Assembly (NCBI GenBank): GCA_964612295.1
Contig: CAZTDY010000003.1
Span: forward strand, 1-64,000
Length of the DNA stretch: 64,000 nt
DNA from: CAYQJL01 sp964612295
GTDB taxonomy: Bacteria > Eisenbacteria > RBG-16-71-46 > CAIMUX01 > WJJG01
Direction: 5' to 3'
Part shown: positions 1-8,718 of the stretch, in pieces
Layout of the letters: each line of letters begins with the position of its first letter
Numbering within the stretch: the first letter of the stretch is position 1
Translations under genes and position numbers: made by a program
Notes under the pieces: generated by a model
The model's input: the letters and a program-made list of their open reading frames with translations, nothing else
Told to the model about the DNA's origin: nothing
The model's database searches: none

Positions 1-40
1 GCACCTGATCGCGGTTTGTTAGCCCGTATCGGAACTTTAG

Positions 41-565
41 GGTTGTTGCACTAGCTGTGTCTTCTTGGCCAACTCCGTCAATGTGGAGGGCGGCGCCCTC
101 TGGTGCGAATTCCTGTGCGCCCCATCCGTTACCCAGACTACCTTCCACGGCCACGTATCCCCTAACGGCGGGGGGTTCTACATCGGCAACGATTGCACGG
201 TCAGCATAGCCAACTCCATCCTTGCTTTCGCCACCGAGGGCAAGGCCGTCACCTGCGAGAACGGGGGCGAGGCAACCCTTGCTTGTTGCGACATCTACGG
301 TAACGCCGGCGGCGATTGGGTGGATGAGATCGCAGATCAACTCGGAGTGAATGGCAACATCTCCGCCGACCCCCTGTTCTGCGCTCCAGAGATGGAGGAC
401 TTCTCACTTCACGAAAACTCACCCTGCGCTCCATACTCCGACCCCAATCCCGAATGCGATCTGATTGGGGCATTGCCCGTTCAGTGCGGGCCCACACCCA
501 CCCGAGTGCGATCTTGGGGATCCATCAAAGCGACGTTCTCGGACCGTCGGAAGTCTGAGAAGTGA
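41..565 (+). pseudogene. 3' remnant of a secreted beta-helix surface protein
   Basis: The open frame runs from just after an in-frame stop (38-40) to 565, with a possible TTG start at 65. The product is glycine- and cysteine-rich, with GGG and short strand patterns (GGGFYIGNDCTVSIANSI, CCDIYGNAGGDW, SADPLFC) like the last coils of right-handed parallel beta-helix proteins. It ends in RSWGSIKATF, a short tail resembling the end of the exported protein at 30147-30770. No signal peptide, ribosome site or beta-helix N-terminus is visible in any frame of bases 1-64, so this looks like the C-terminal end of a surface protein whose 5' part is lost or frameshifted upstream of the window. It could also be a short intact gene from TTG 65, but that is less likely. 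Confidence 0.55.
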
Positions 566-685
566 GAAGGAAGCACACCTGAGATTTCCCAGAACTCCTC
601 TTCAATGAGCATCTGGGTAGCCAACGGGCATGACAGAGCACCCCACCCGTCGTCTCGCTCATGTCGCGACGGCCGCCGACAGGGC

Positions 686-715
686 TTGTCCGCCCGCCGG
701 GCGGCGGGATAGATT
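686..715 (+). promoter_or_regulatory. sigma-70-like promoter of tilS, probably leaderless
   Basis: TTGTCC (686-691) and TAGATT (710-715) are separated by 18 nt. The -10 box ends only 6 nt before the tilS ATG at 722, and no Shine-Dalgarno sequence precedes that ATG. Transcription would start at or next to the start codon. Confidence 0.5.
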
Positions 716-721
716 CGGCCT

Positions 722-1867
722 ATGCAACCGATCCAGGAAGACAAGGCCCTACGCAAGCTGTACTGGCGATTCGAACGTGCTCTGCGCGCCATCCTCCCGC
801 GGCCGGAGGCCCGGGTTCTGGGTGCGATTTCGGGCGGCCGGGACTCGGTCGTGCTGGCGGCGCTTCTCGCCCAGGCACAGCGTGCCGGCGTCTGTCCGGT
901 CTTGCTCGGTCACGTGAACCATGGTCTGCGCCCCGAAGCCGATGCGGAAGAGACCCTGGTGCGCGAGCTGGCCGCGGACCTGGAACTCGAGCTGCAGGTG
1001 CACCAGACGCAGGCCCGGGTGATGAGCCGTCAACAGGGATGGTCACTGGAACAGGCGGCCCGCGTCGTCCGTCTGGGCGCCCTGGCCCAGATTGCCGCCG
1101 ATACGGGCTGCGAAGCGATCGCGACCGCCCATCACCTGGATGACCAGGCCGAAACAGTTCTGATCCGCATTCTGCGCGGCGTGGGTCCGCGGGGATTGGG
1201 GGCCATGGCTCCGTCCACCCCGCTCAATCTGCCGGAAGAGGTGGCCCTCGAGACGCCGCCCGCCTCACCGCTCTTTCTGATCCGCCCGCTCCTGGAGTTC
1301 CGGCGAAGTGAACTCGAGGGCTTTCGCGAACGCGCGGGTTTGCCCTGGGCAGAGGATTCGTCGAACGAGGATCGCACCATCCTGCGCAATCAGGTGAGGC
1401 TCGACCTCCTGCCCCATCTCGAGGGATCCTATAACCCCCGCCTGGCCGAATCGTTGGCCGAACTCGCCCGGTGGGCGCGTCTGGAGACGGAACCGATGGC
1501 CGGGTGGGCCGGGACGGTCTTGGAGGAGGTGCGCCTGACGCGGGGCGAGCCAGCCTCCGAGGAAAGCCTGATCCTTGATGCGGTTGCGCTGATGCACCAC
1601 CCCCCCGCGATCGCCTCGCGCGTATTGTGGATGGCCTTCCAGGAGCTCAAGGGCCCCGAAGCCACGCTCACGGGTCGGCATATGACCGACCTGCTCGAGC
1701 TTCTGGAAAAGCTCCCGGACGCCTCCGCCGAACCGCAGTCCGAGACCACCGGTTGCTCGGCCTGCCGGGGGGAGCGAGATCTGGGTGAAGTGCACCTGCC
1801 GGGCAAGATCAGGGTTCGATTGGCCGGGGGCCGGCTCTTTTTCGAAACTCATCGTCCCCACGAATAG
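722..1867 (+). CDS. tilS: tRNA(Ile)-lysidine synthase TilS
   Basis: The 381-residue protein is an N-type ATP pyrophosphatase that ligates lysine to C34 of the CAU-anticodon tRNA(Ile), changing its identity from Met to Ile. The PP-loop motif SGGRDS sits at residues 37-42. The family signatures HVNHGLR (about 62-68) and TAHHLDDQAETVLIRILRG (about 138-156) follow, then the helical middle region and a short C-terminal beta segment. It is shorter than the E. coli protein (about 430 aa), so the C-terminal tRNA-binding domain seems reduced. ATG 722 is used because the PP-loop spacing is normal and the -10 box lies just upstream. It begins a same-strand run with hpt, ftsH, folP and cdaA, an arrangement (tilS-hpt-ftsH-folP) seen in many bacteria. 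Confidence 0.95.
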   Translation: MQPIQEDKALRKLYWRFERALRAILPRPEARVLGAISGGRDSVVLAALLAQAQRAGVCPVLLGHVNHGLRPEADAEETLVRELAADLELELQVHQTQARVMSRQQGWSLEQAARVVRLGALAQIAADTGCEAIATAHHLDDQAETVLIRILRGVGPRGLGAMAPSTPLNLPEEVALETPPASPLFLIRPLLEFRRSELEGFRERAGLPWAEDSSNEDRTILRNQVRLDLLPHLEGSYNPRLAESLAELARWARLETEPMAGWAGTVLEEVRLTRGEPASEESLILDAVALMHHPPAIASRVLWMAFQELKGPEATLTGRHMTDLLELLEKLPDASAEPQSETTGCSACRGERDLGEVHLPGKIRVRLAGGRLFFETHRPHE

Positions 1868-1909
1868 ACCGGCCTCGCGCGCTGTATCAGGAGTGACGGA
1901 AGAAATGGC

Positions 1910-1939
1910 TTGATGGCCGGGGGGCCGCCTCCGTAGACT
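1910..1939 (+). promoter_or_regulatory. sigma-70-like promoter before the hpt-like gene
   Basis: TTGATG (1910-1915), 18-nt spacer, TAGACT (1934-1939), about 50 nt before the ATG at 1990. It would give the hpt-ftsH part of the run its own promoter. Confidence 0.45.
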
Positions 1940-1989
1940 CGGACGATTCAAGGACTTGAGAACATCCTCCGACGAGGGCGATTGAGACG

Positions 1990-2580
1990 ATGATCCGCAC
2001 CTGCAAAGAGCTCCAATGCGGAGACGAAATCAAGCTGCGAGACGGGCGCGGGCAGGTTCTGCTGACGCATGACCAGATCCAGGCCCGGATCGCCGAGCTG
2101 GGGCAGGAGATCGGCACCGACTACGCCGGGAAGTCACCGATATTCGTCGCGATTCTCCGGGGAGGGTTCGTCTTCCAGTGCGATCTGGCCCGCCTGACCG
2201 GACTGCCCGTGGAAGTCGACTTCCTGTCGGTTTCGCGGTTTGATCCACAGGCGAAGGACCGCACCGCCGTGAAGGTCCTCCACGATCTGCGCTCCGACAT
2301 TCGCGGGCGCGATGTCATCGTCATCGAGGGCATCCGCACCGGCAGCACCAAAATGGAGTATGTGCAGACGTTCCTGAAACTTCGCGAGCCGGCCTCGATC
2401 AAGTTCGGCGCCCTGGTGTGCCACGCCAATGGCAGGAACCACGCGGTTCCCCTACAGTACAAAGGGTTTGATATCGGAGAGGAATTCGTGATCGGCTGCG
2501 GCCTGGACTATGAGGAGCGATACCGTAACATCCCCCTGATTGCAGCCTTCACCCCCTCGCAAGAACAGTCCCCTGCCTGA
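1990..2580 (+). CDS. Hpt-like purine phosphoribosyltransferase with divergent PRPP loop
   Basis: The 196-residue type I phosphoribosyltransferase follows tilS and precedes ftsH, the usual place of hypoxanthine phosphoribosyltransferase (purine salvage: hypoxanthine or guanine plus PRPP gives IMP or GMP). The hood and C-terminal signatures fit Hpt: VAILRGGFVF (about 53-62) and VIGCGLDYEERYRNIPLI near the C-terminus. The PRPP-binding loop is abnormal. Hpt enzymes have VEDIIDTGxT; this protein reads VIEGIRTGST (about 111-120), so the second acidic residue is Gly, the catalytic-base Asp is not present and the loop appears one residue shorter. Fold and neighbourhood argue strongly for the Hpt family; activity on hypoxanthine is uncertain. 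Confidence 0.8.
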   Translation: MIRTCKELQCGDEIKLRDGRGQVLLTHDQIQARIAELGQEIGTDYAGKSPIFVAILRGGFVFQCDLARLTGLPVEVDFLSVSRFDPQAKDRTAVKVLHDLRSDIRGRDVIVIEGIRTGSTKMEYVQTFLKLREPASIKFGALVCHANGRNHAVPLQYKGFDIGEEFVIGCGLDYEERYRNIPLIAAFTPSQEQSPA

Positions 2581-2636
2581 CAAGGCCACGGACGGCCACG
2601 GCGACATGGGACATCAACATGCTCGGTAGGTAACGC

Positions 2637-4871
2637 ATGAAACGTTTTCATTCTACAGGCCAGAACCAAGGCCCCGACCCCCTGCGGTCGGACGACGGTC
2701 GCGTTCTGGCGTTTGGCGATCGCCGTGACGACTCAGACCCCGAGCCGGGCGGCCCCTTCCAGGATCCGTCCGAGGATCGGCCCCGGCGAAAAGATACGCG
2801 CCGCGGGCAGGGTCCCGATCGTCCACCCTCCGGCCCCAAGCCGCCCCTTCTACCGACGGGGCGCTCGTTCCGAACCTTGAGCATCTGGTTGCTCGTGGCG
2901 CTGGCGATTTTCGTCATCATCCAGCAGATCTTCAGTGCTCAAACGGCGGGCACCGAGCTGTCCTACTACCCTGAGTTCTGGAATGCGGTCGAGGACGGCC
3001 GGGTCGAGGAAGTCACCATCGTCGACCGCATGGTCACCGGCAAGTTCCGGGAGGTGGCGGGCGAGGAACCCAAGCGGTTCCACACCTACTTGCCGTCCGG
3101 TTCAAGTGACGAAGACCTCATGCGTCTGCTGCGCGGCGAAGGTGATTCGGCGACCGACGGCGGGAGTCGCCAGCCGATCACAATCACATCCAAACCGAAT
3201 CCCACTCCCTGGTTCAGCGTACTGCTGACCTGGCTGCCGTTCATCTTGCTGATCGGGCTCTGGTTCTTCCTCATTCGCCAGATGCAATCGGGCGGTTCGG
3301 CCGCGCTCAAGTTCGGCAAGAGCAAGGCCAAGATGCTGCATGAGAACAAAGTCCGCGTCACCTTCGATGACGTGGCCGGAGCAGACGAGGCCAAGACAGA
3401 ACTTCAAGAGGTCATCGAGTTCCTGCGCGAGCCGTCGAAGTTCCGGCGGCTGGGCGGACGGATCCCGAAGGGCGTCCTGTTGGTCGGCCCTCCCGGCACG
3501 GGCAAAACGCTCCTCGCCCGGGCAGTGGCTGGAGAGGCGGGCGTTCCTTTCTTCAGTATCAGCGGTAGCGAATTCGTCGAGATGTTCGTCGGAGTCGGTG
3601 CGGCGCGCGTGCGCGATCTCTTCGAGCAGGGCAAGCGGAATGCCCCCTGCATCATCTTTGTCGATGAACTCGATGCGGTGGGTCGCCACCGCGGCGCCGG
3701 ACTGGGAGGTGGGCACGACGAGCGGGAGCAGACCCTGAACCAGCTCTTGGTCGAAATGGACGGCTTTGATGCCAACGAGGGCGTGATCCTTCTCTCAGCA
3801 ACGAACCGCCCCGACGTCCTGGACCCCGCCCTGTTGCGCCCCGGACGTTTCGATCGCCAGGTCGTGGTCGATCGGCCCGACATTCGCGGCCGCGAGGGAA
3901 TCATCAAGGTCCACATCCGCGGCAAACCGCTTGCGGAAAATGTCGACTTGAAGCTCCTCGCACGCGGAACCCCCGGCCTCGCCGGAGCGGATCTGGAGAA
4001 CATGATCAACGAGGCGGCTCTGCTCGCCGCGCGCCGCAATCAGTCCGAAATCAACATGGTCGATTTCGAAGAGGCCAAAGACAAGGTGATGATGGGAACC
4101 GAACGCCGCAGCCTCGTCATTTCCGATCGCGAGAAAAAAGTCACCGCCTATCACGAATCAGGGCACGTTCTGGTGTCCTGGTTCCTCCCCGATACGGATC
4201 CGATCCACAAGGTCACCGTCATCCCCCGCGGCCGGGCCCTGGGGCTGACCCACTCGCTGCCGGAGGACGATCGCTACAACGAGACGAAGGAGCAACTCGA
4301 GCAGCGGATGGCGATGATGATGGGCGGCCGGGCCGCCGAGGAGATGATCTTCGGACGGATCACCACCGGCGCCACCGGCGATATCGGAATGGCCACCGAT
4401 CTGGCCCGCAAGATGGTCTGCGCCTGGGGCATGAGCGCGAAGGTCGGCCCCATCAAATACGGCAAGAAGGACGAACTGGTCTTCCTGGGCAAGGAGCTCT
4501 CCCAACAAAAGGACTTCAGCGAACGCACGGCCGAGTTGATCGACGAAGAGGTGAACCACCTGGTGATGTCGGCCTACAAGACCGCACAGGGTCTGCTCAA
4601 CGACCGAGAAGACTTGCTCCACGAACTGGCGAAGACCCTCCTCGAGAAAGAGATGCTCGATCACGACGACATCGAGGTGATTCTCGGCGACAGCGCCCTG
4701 GACCAGAACCGGGCCGCGGAGAAGGCGGAGGAAGACCAGGCGAACGACGCCCAGCCGGAGGAAGAGGATCCTGCGAAGGACGCCCCCGCCGCGCGCTCGG
4801 AAGAGTCCCCGGATGCCGACGATGCCGTCAGGCCCATTCCGCCGGGTGATCCACGCACGGCCGAATCGTAG
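2637..4871 (+). CDS. ftsH: ATP-dependent zinc metalloprotease FtsH
   Basis: The 744-residue membrane AAA+ protease degrades misfolded or regulatory membrane and cytosolic proteins. An unusual hydrophilic N-terminal extension (residues 1-78, rich in D, R, P and G) precedes TM1 (about 81-99). A short periplasmic domain and TM2 (about 192-213) follow. The AAA module has Walker A GPPGTGKT (284-291), Walker B IIFVDELDAVG (339-349) and the second region of homology ATNRPDVLDPALLRPGRFDR. The protease motif is HESGH (506-510) in place of the usual HEAGH; both His and the Glu are kept. The C-terminal tail is long and acidic. An alternative start nearer TM1 would remove the extension, but no good alternative with a ribosome site stands out. 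The gene lies 56 nt after hpt. Confidence 0.97.
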   Translation: MKRFHSTGQNQGPDPLRSDDGRVLAFGDRRDDSDPEPGGPFQDPSEDRPRRKDTRRGQGPDRPPSGPKPPLLPTGRSFRTLSIWLLVALAIFVIIQQIFSAQTAGTELSYYPEFWNAVEDGRVEEVTIVDRMVTGKFREVAGEEPKRFHTYLPSGSSDEDLMRLLRGEGDSATDGGSRQPITITSKPNPTPWFSVLLTWLPFILLIGLWFFLIRQMQSGGSAALKFGKSKAKMLHENKVRVTFDDVAGADEAKTELQEVIEFLREPSKFRRLGGRIPKGVLLVGPPGTGKTLLARAVAGEAGVPFFSISGSEFVEMFVGVGAARVRDLFEQGKRNAPCIIFVDELDAVGRHRGAGLGGGHDEREQTLNQLLVEMDGFDANEGVILLSATNRPDVLDPALLRPGRFDRQVVVDRPDIRGREGIIKVHIRGKPLAENVDLKLLARGTPGLAGADLENMINEAALLAARRNQSEINMVDFEEAKDKVMMGTERRSLVISDREKKVTAYHESGHVLVSWFLPDTDPIHKVTVIPRGRALGLTHSLPEDDRYNETKEQLEQRMAMMMGGRAAEEMIFGRITTGATGDIGMATDLARKMVCAWGMSAKVGPIKYGKKDELVFLGKELSQQKDFSERTAELIDEEVNHLVMSAYKTAQGLLNDREDLLHELAKTLLEKEMLDHDDIEVILGDSALDQNRAAEKAEEDQANDAQPEEEDPAKDAPAARSEESPDADDAVRPIPPGDPRTAES

Positions 4872-4881
4872 CGCACCTTCA

Positions 4882-5754
4882 ATGGCTGACCCGAAACCGA
4901 CAGCCGGGCGCCGGACGATGTCCCTTCGTCTCGGTGACCAACGACTGATGGTGGGGTCTCGGACCCTCGTCATGGGCGTGCTCAACTGCACGCCCGATTC
5001 TTTTTACGCCGCGAGCCGCACGGACAGCTCCGCCCCCGCCCGTTACCACGAGATGATCGCCCAAGGCGCCGACTGGATCGACGTCGGCGGTGAAAGCACG
5101 CGGCCGGGCGCCGCGCCGGTCGCAGCCGAAGAGGAATGGGCGCGCATCGAGCCGGTCGCTGAAGCCGCCCGCAAGGCCGGCCACCCCGTGGTGCTCTCGG
5201 TGGACACCACGAAGTACGACGTCGCGGCGCGGGCCTTGGACGCCGGTGCGGCGATCATCAACGACGTGAGCGGTCTTCGAGCCGAACCCCGCCTGGCCGA
5301 TCTGGCCAAGCGCTATCGCGCGGGGCTGGTGCTGATGCACATGCGTGGCACCCCTCGCACCATGCAGACTGCCCCCCACTATGATGATGTCCTGGGAGAA
5401 ATCCGGTCCGAACTGCTGGCCGCGGTCGATCGGGCAACGGCCGCGGGGGTGGATTTGGAGCAGATCATCATTGATCCAGGGATCGGATTCGGGAAGACTG
5501 CAGAACACAACCTGGAGATCGTACGAGGGTTGGATTCGTTGGCCGATCTGGGTCGGCCGATCCTGCTGGGTGCATCGCGCAAGAGCTTTGTCGGTGCGAT
5601 CCTCGACCTGCCGCCCGAAGAGCGGCTCGAGGGAACTCTGGCAGCCCATGTGCTGGGGGTGCGCAGTGGCGCTCACATCGTGCGGGCCCATGACGTGGAA
5701 CCCCACGTGCGGGCGATCCGGGTTGCGGATGCCGTCATGACGGGACGTTTGTAA
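4882..5754 (+). CDS. folP: dihydropteroate synthase FolP
   Basis: The 290-residue TIM-barrel enzyme condenses hydroxymethyl-dihydropterin pyrophosphate with p-aminobenzoate in folate synthesis. Signatures are VMGVLNCTPDSF (pterin loop), GADWIDVGGESTRPGA, SVDTTKYDVAARALDAGAAI, INDVSG, LMHMRGTPRTMQ, IIDPGIGFGKTAEHN and LLGASRKSFVG, all in the usual order. ATG 4882 was chosen over an in-frame ATG at 4813, which would overlap ftsH by about 59 nt and add a non-conserved segment; ATG 4918 is another possibility. It lies 10 nt after ftsH and 10 nt before cdaA, so it is very probably cotranscribed with both. Confidence 0.95.
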   Translation: MADPKPTAGRRTMSLRLGDQRLMVGSRTLVMGVLNCTPDSFYAASRTDSSAPARYHEMIAQGADWIDVGGESTRPGAAPVAAEEEWARIEPVAEAARKAGHPVVLSVDTTKYDVAARALDAGAAIINDVSGLRAEPRLADLAKRYRAGLVLMHMRGTPRTMQTAPHYDDVLGEIRSELLAAVDRATAAGVDLEQIIIDPGIGFGKTAEHNLEIVRGLDSLADLGRPILLGASRKSFVGAILDLPPEERLEGTLAAHVLGVRSGAHIVRAHDVEPHVRAIRVADAVMTGRL

Positions 5755-5764
5755 AGGAGGCCAG

Positions 5765-6580
5765 ATGCCGCTCCCAACCGAGATCGAATGGTTGCGGGAT
5801 GCGATCGACATTCTGGTCGTCACCTTCTTGTTCTACCGTCTTCTGATTCTCGTCCGGGGAACCCGCGCCGCACAGATGTTCATCGGACTCATCACCCTCG
5901 TCCTGATGGCGGCGCTCGCGCAGTGGTTGCGTCTCTCGATGTTGATCTGGTTGGTCGACAGCTTGCGCACCGTCTGGGTCATCGCCTTCATCATCGTCTT
6001 TCAGCCGGAGATGCGAAAGGCGCTCGGCCAGATCAGCCAGAGCCGCCTGTTCACCCGATTCGTGACCGTCGGCGAATACGGGTACCTGGCCGAACTGCAA
6101 AACGCGGTCGAACGAATGAGTCGTAAGGGCCTCGGCGCCCTGATCGCCATCGAACGGAACACGGGACTCAAGAACTACATCGAGACCGGCTCGAGGATCG
6201 AGGCGTCCGTCTCGGCCGAGCTGCTGGAGACCGTGTTCACGCCGCCCTCCCCGCTCCACGACGGGGCCGTGGTCATTCAGGGCAATCAGATCTCCGGTGC
6301 GGGGTGCATCCTCCCCCTCTCGCCGAATCCGGATCTCGAGCGCACTTTGGGCACCCGCCACCGCGCGGCGGTCGGCTTGTCCGAGGAAACCGATGCCATC
6401 GTCATCATTGTCTCCGAAGAGAGCCGCCAGATCTCCATCGCCGAAGGCGGCAAGCTGGACCGCGATCTGCAAATGGGTGAACTGAAGAGCCGCCTGAGCA
6501 CGTTGCTCAAGGTCTCGGCCAAGAAGATGGAGTCCCGGGAAACCCGGGGCGAAACCGCCGAGGCACGCAGCCACTCGTAG
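5765..6580 (+). CDS. cdaA: diadenylate cyclase CdaA (c-di-AMP synthase)
   Basis: The 271-residue membrane-bound cyclase makes cyclic di-AMP from two ATP. Three hydrophobic helices lie at about 15-30, 37-55 and 58-80. A DisA_N domain follows, with the catalytic DGA (166-168, in PLHDGAVVIQG) and GTRHRAA (196-202). The ribosome site AAAGGAGG is placed well before ATG 5765. Placement directly after folP is common in several phyla. No CdaR-like YbbR protein and no glmM follow here, unlike the Firmicutes operon, so its regulators must be elsewhere. c-di-AMP normally controls potassium and osmolyte transport and the cell wall. Confidence 0.95.
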   Translation: MPLPTEIEWLRDAIDILVVTFLFYRLLILVRGTRAAQMFIGLITLVLMAALAQWLRLSMLIWLVDSLRTVWVIAFIIVFQPEMRKALGQISQSRLFTRFVTVGEYGYLAELQNAVERMSRKGLGALIAIERNTGLKNYIETGSRIEASVSAELLETVFTPPSPLHDGAVVIQGNQISGAGCILPLSPNPDLERTLGTRHRAAVGLSEETDAIVIIVSEESRQISIAEGGKLDRDLQMGELKSRLSTLLKVSAKKMESRETRGETAEARSHS

Positions 6581-6609
6581 GTCTGTCCTCAGGGAGAATG
6601 CTTCCGGGC

Positions 6610-7065
6610 ATGGCAACCCAAACCCTCTTCATCCGCTGCACAAGCTGCAAGGCAAAGAACCGGCTTCCCATCGGGCGCCTGGGTCACACCGGAACCTGTG
6701 GCCGCTGCTCCGAAGCCCTGCCGGAAAACAGCTTCTTCGCTGTAGCGCCGGTCGAGGTCCCCGAGGTGAAGTTCGACGCCCTGACGCGGCTCTCGCCACT
6801 CCCCGTTCTCCTGGATTTTTGGGCCGAGTGGTGCGCCCCCTGCCGGCAGCTGGCGCCGATCTTGGATACGCTCGCCGCAGAGTGGACCGACCGCCTCCTG
6901 ATCGGCAAGGTCGACACCGAGCAGGCCCCGACCACTGCCGCGCGCTTCGGCGTGCAGTCAATCCCCACCCTCGTGCTCTTGCGCAGCGGAATCGAGGTGG
7001 ATCGCATCATGGGTGCGATGCCGCTTGAAGCTCTGAAGGGGCGGCTGGCGCAGTACGTCGGCTAG
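6610..7065 (+). CDS. trxC: thioredoxin with N-terminal zinc ribbon (Trx2/TrxC type)
   Basis: The 151-residue cytosolic thioredoxin (from ATG 6610; an in-frame ATG at 6598 would add four residues) starts with a zinc ribbon, C10-x2-C13 and C30-x2-C33. A thioredoxin domain follows, with active site WAEWCAPC (C75 and C78) and cis-Pro region GVQSIPTLVLL. This layout matches thioredoxin 2, which reduces disulfides in the cytosol and is often linked to oxidative stress. GGGAG lies close to 6598 and about 12 nt before 6610, so the exact start is undecided. It follows cdaA by about 30 nt and ends the + strand run; there is no clear terminator before the convergent HNH gene. Confidence 0.9.
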   Translation: MATQTLFIRCTSCKAKNRLPIGRLGHTGTCGRCSEALPENSFFAVAPVEVPEVKFDALTRLSPLPVLLDFWAEWCAPCRQLAPILDTLAAEWTDRLLIGKVDTEQAPTTAARFGVQSIPTLVLLRSGIEVDRIMGAMPLEALKGRLAQYVG

Positions 7066-7176
7066 CGCATATCCGTACTTCGGCTGTCCCCCCGGTGACA
7101 GGTCAGCCATGCGAGAGCCTGTTCAACTCGGTCTGCGCATCACCTCGCGCTGCGTTCACCTTGCCCCGACCGCGCG

Positions 7177-8481
7177 TCAGTCCGCTGGGCGCCCATTCTT
7201 CTTGAGTGCTCCAATCCCCCAGCCATTCCTGTGCCAGAGCCCGTGGCAGTTCGAACAGAGCGTCACCAGATTCTCAATTCGATTCGTGCCGCCCTTGGAG
7301 CGTGGTTTGATGTGGTGCACGTCCAAGAAGCGTGTTCGTTTGCAGCCCCTGGCTTGACAGCTGTGGTCGTCCCGTCTCAGGACCTCCTTGCGGGTCGTCA
7401 GAGGAATGCTGCGGCGCCTCTTCTTGCCTTGCTCGTCGATAATCGCGTCACATTCGGCCGTCTCGAACTCGCTCGGGCTCAGTCGTTTCATGCCACGATT
7501 GGTTTGCACAGCCGCATTTCGACAAGCATCGCACCGGTAAATCACTATGTTGTAAGGCGTTGACCTCTGGACCCGGGTTCGAGATTGGCGGCAGTTTCCG
7601 GGATCGGCCGTTGGAGACGTGTTGCCGTCGCCTGGGTCGTCCGCCGAAACAGTGCGATCGGCCTGCCCGCCGATCGTGTTCTCGTCCCCGGGCGCGCCGC
7701 CGGAGAGCAGCGCATCGAGCGCACTCAGCAGGATCTCCTCGCGCGTTGCAGATGCAGCGACGACCCTCGACTTGTGAAGCCCCTCGAGCAAGGCCTCGTA
7801 GCGCGCAAGCTGTAGCGGCGTCAGGCGGAAGTGAACGGAGACGGGGGCATCCGCTGTAAGGGCGCCGGCCGTGGGAGTGTCCGCTTCAGGCGCGCTAGAG
7901 CCTTCCGGTGATCCGGGTTCCACCGCCGCCGCGGCTGGGGCCCCGCCCCTTGTCGCCGCCGCGATCCGCGGTCTGCTCCCAGACTGCGCCATCAACTCCG
8001 TCTGGCCTGAGCCGGCGCCCCGTTCCGCTGCCGCATGGCGCCTCGCCTTCTCTACCTCGTGCTGCAGCTCCCGCCAGCTTGATCGCTTCGCCCTGGCAAT
8101 CCAGGTCCGTTCGTTTTGAGCACTTGCCACCCTGACCAAGACACGCGCTTTCGTCCATCCCAACTCCCCTCTGGCCACCGCTCTGCGCAGTCTCGGCAGG
8201 CGATCGAGTTCCCCCGCCAGGCGCTCGAAGCAGTAGACCATGTTCGCCGAGAATCCCAGGACCTCGGTGGCGTAGACCTGCATGGTCGGATATCCGAGTT
8301 CCGCGTACAGCTTGCGACGTGACATCTCCATGAACCAGAGCAGAGCACTACGCTCCGCGCGCACCAGGTTGCCAGCGGCGTGGCGCAATGAAGTGTCGAC
8401 CTGAGCGGCCGAGAGACCCTGGGGGAACGGTTCCTCGCCATAAGACCGCGCGTCTTCTCGCACAATACCTAAACAGGACAT
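7177..8481 (-). CDS. DUF222-like protein with C-terminal HNH nuclease domain
   Basis: The 434-residue protein has a helical N-terminal region, including ELGWTKARVLVRVA, that resembles the DUF222 part of the repeat-type HNH proteins common in actinobacteria. The C-terminus is a complete HNH domain: SCQARGCKRTRFLDVHHIKP followed by CSNCHGLWHRNGW. The CxxC pairs and the catalytic HH are intact. The middle is low-complexity and rich in Ala and Gly. ATG 8481 is preferred to 8523 because GGAGG lies 6-7 nt before it and none precedes 8523. Function is unknown; such genes are often multicopy and may be mobile. It stands alone between convergent and co-directional neighbours with no partner gene. Confidence 0.85.
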   Translation of the reverse strand: MSCLGIVREDARSYGEEPFPQGLSAAQVDTSLRHAAGNLVRAERSALLWFMEMSRRKLYAELGYPTMQVYATEVLGFSANMVYCFERLAGELDRLPRLRRAVARGELGWTKARVLVRVASAQNERTWIARAKRSSWRELQHEVEKARRHAAAERGAGSGQTELMAQSGSRPRIAAATRGGAPAAAAVEPGSPEGSSAPEADTPTAGALTADAPVSVHFRLTPLQLARYEALLEGLHKSRVVAASATREEILLSALDALLSGGAPGDENTIGGQADRTVSADDPGDGNTSPTADPGNCRQSRTRVQRSTPYNIVIYRCDACRNAAVQTNRGMKRLSPSEFETAECDAIIDEQGKKRRRSIPLTTRKEVLRRDDHSCQARGCKRTRFLDVHHIKPRSKGGTNRIENLVTLCSNCHGLWHRNGWGIGALKKNGRPAD

Positions 8482-8592
8482 ACGGACCTCCGTGAAGGGG
8501 ACAGGAGGGTGCGATTTCGACATGCATGCGTTCGTCGGTTGGAGTCGATGCGATCAAGGTACACGTAAGTAGATGCGCAATGCAGTAGAACG

Positions 8593-8621
8593 CGTATAGC
8601 AAGTTCGCGGCCGCGATTCAA
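8593..8621 (-). promoter_or_regulatory. promoter of the HNH gene
   Basis: On the minus strand TTGAAT (8621-8616), 17-nt spacer, TATACG (8598-8593). The implied start near 8586 gives a leader of about 100 nt to ATG 8481. Confidence 0.4.
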
Positions 8622-8718
8622 GGGACTTGTACAGCGATCTTATACAATGGAAGGTGCGAGCAGAAGAAAGCGCAGCGGACTTTCGGTGGGGAGCGAGAGG
8701 GGCATGGCACGCAGCCTG

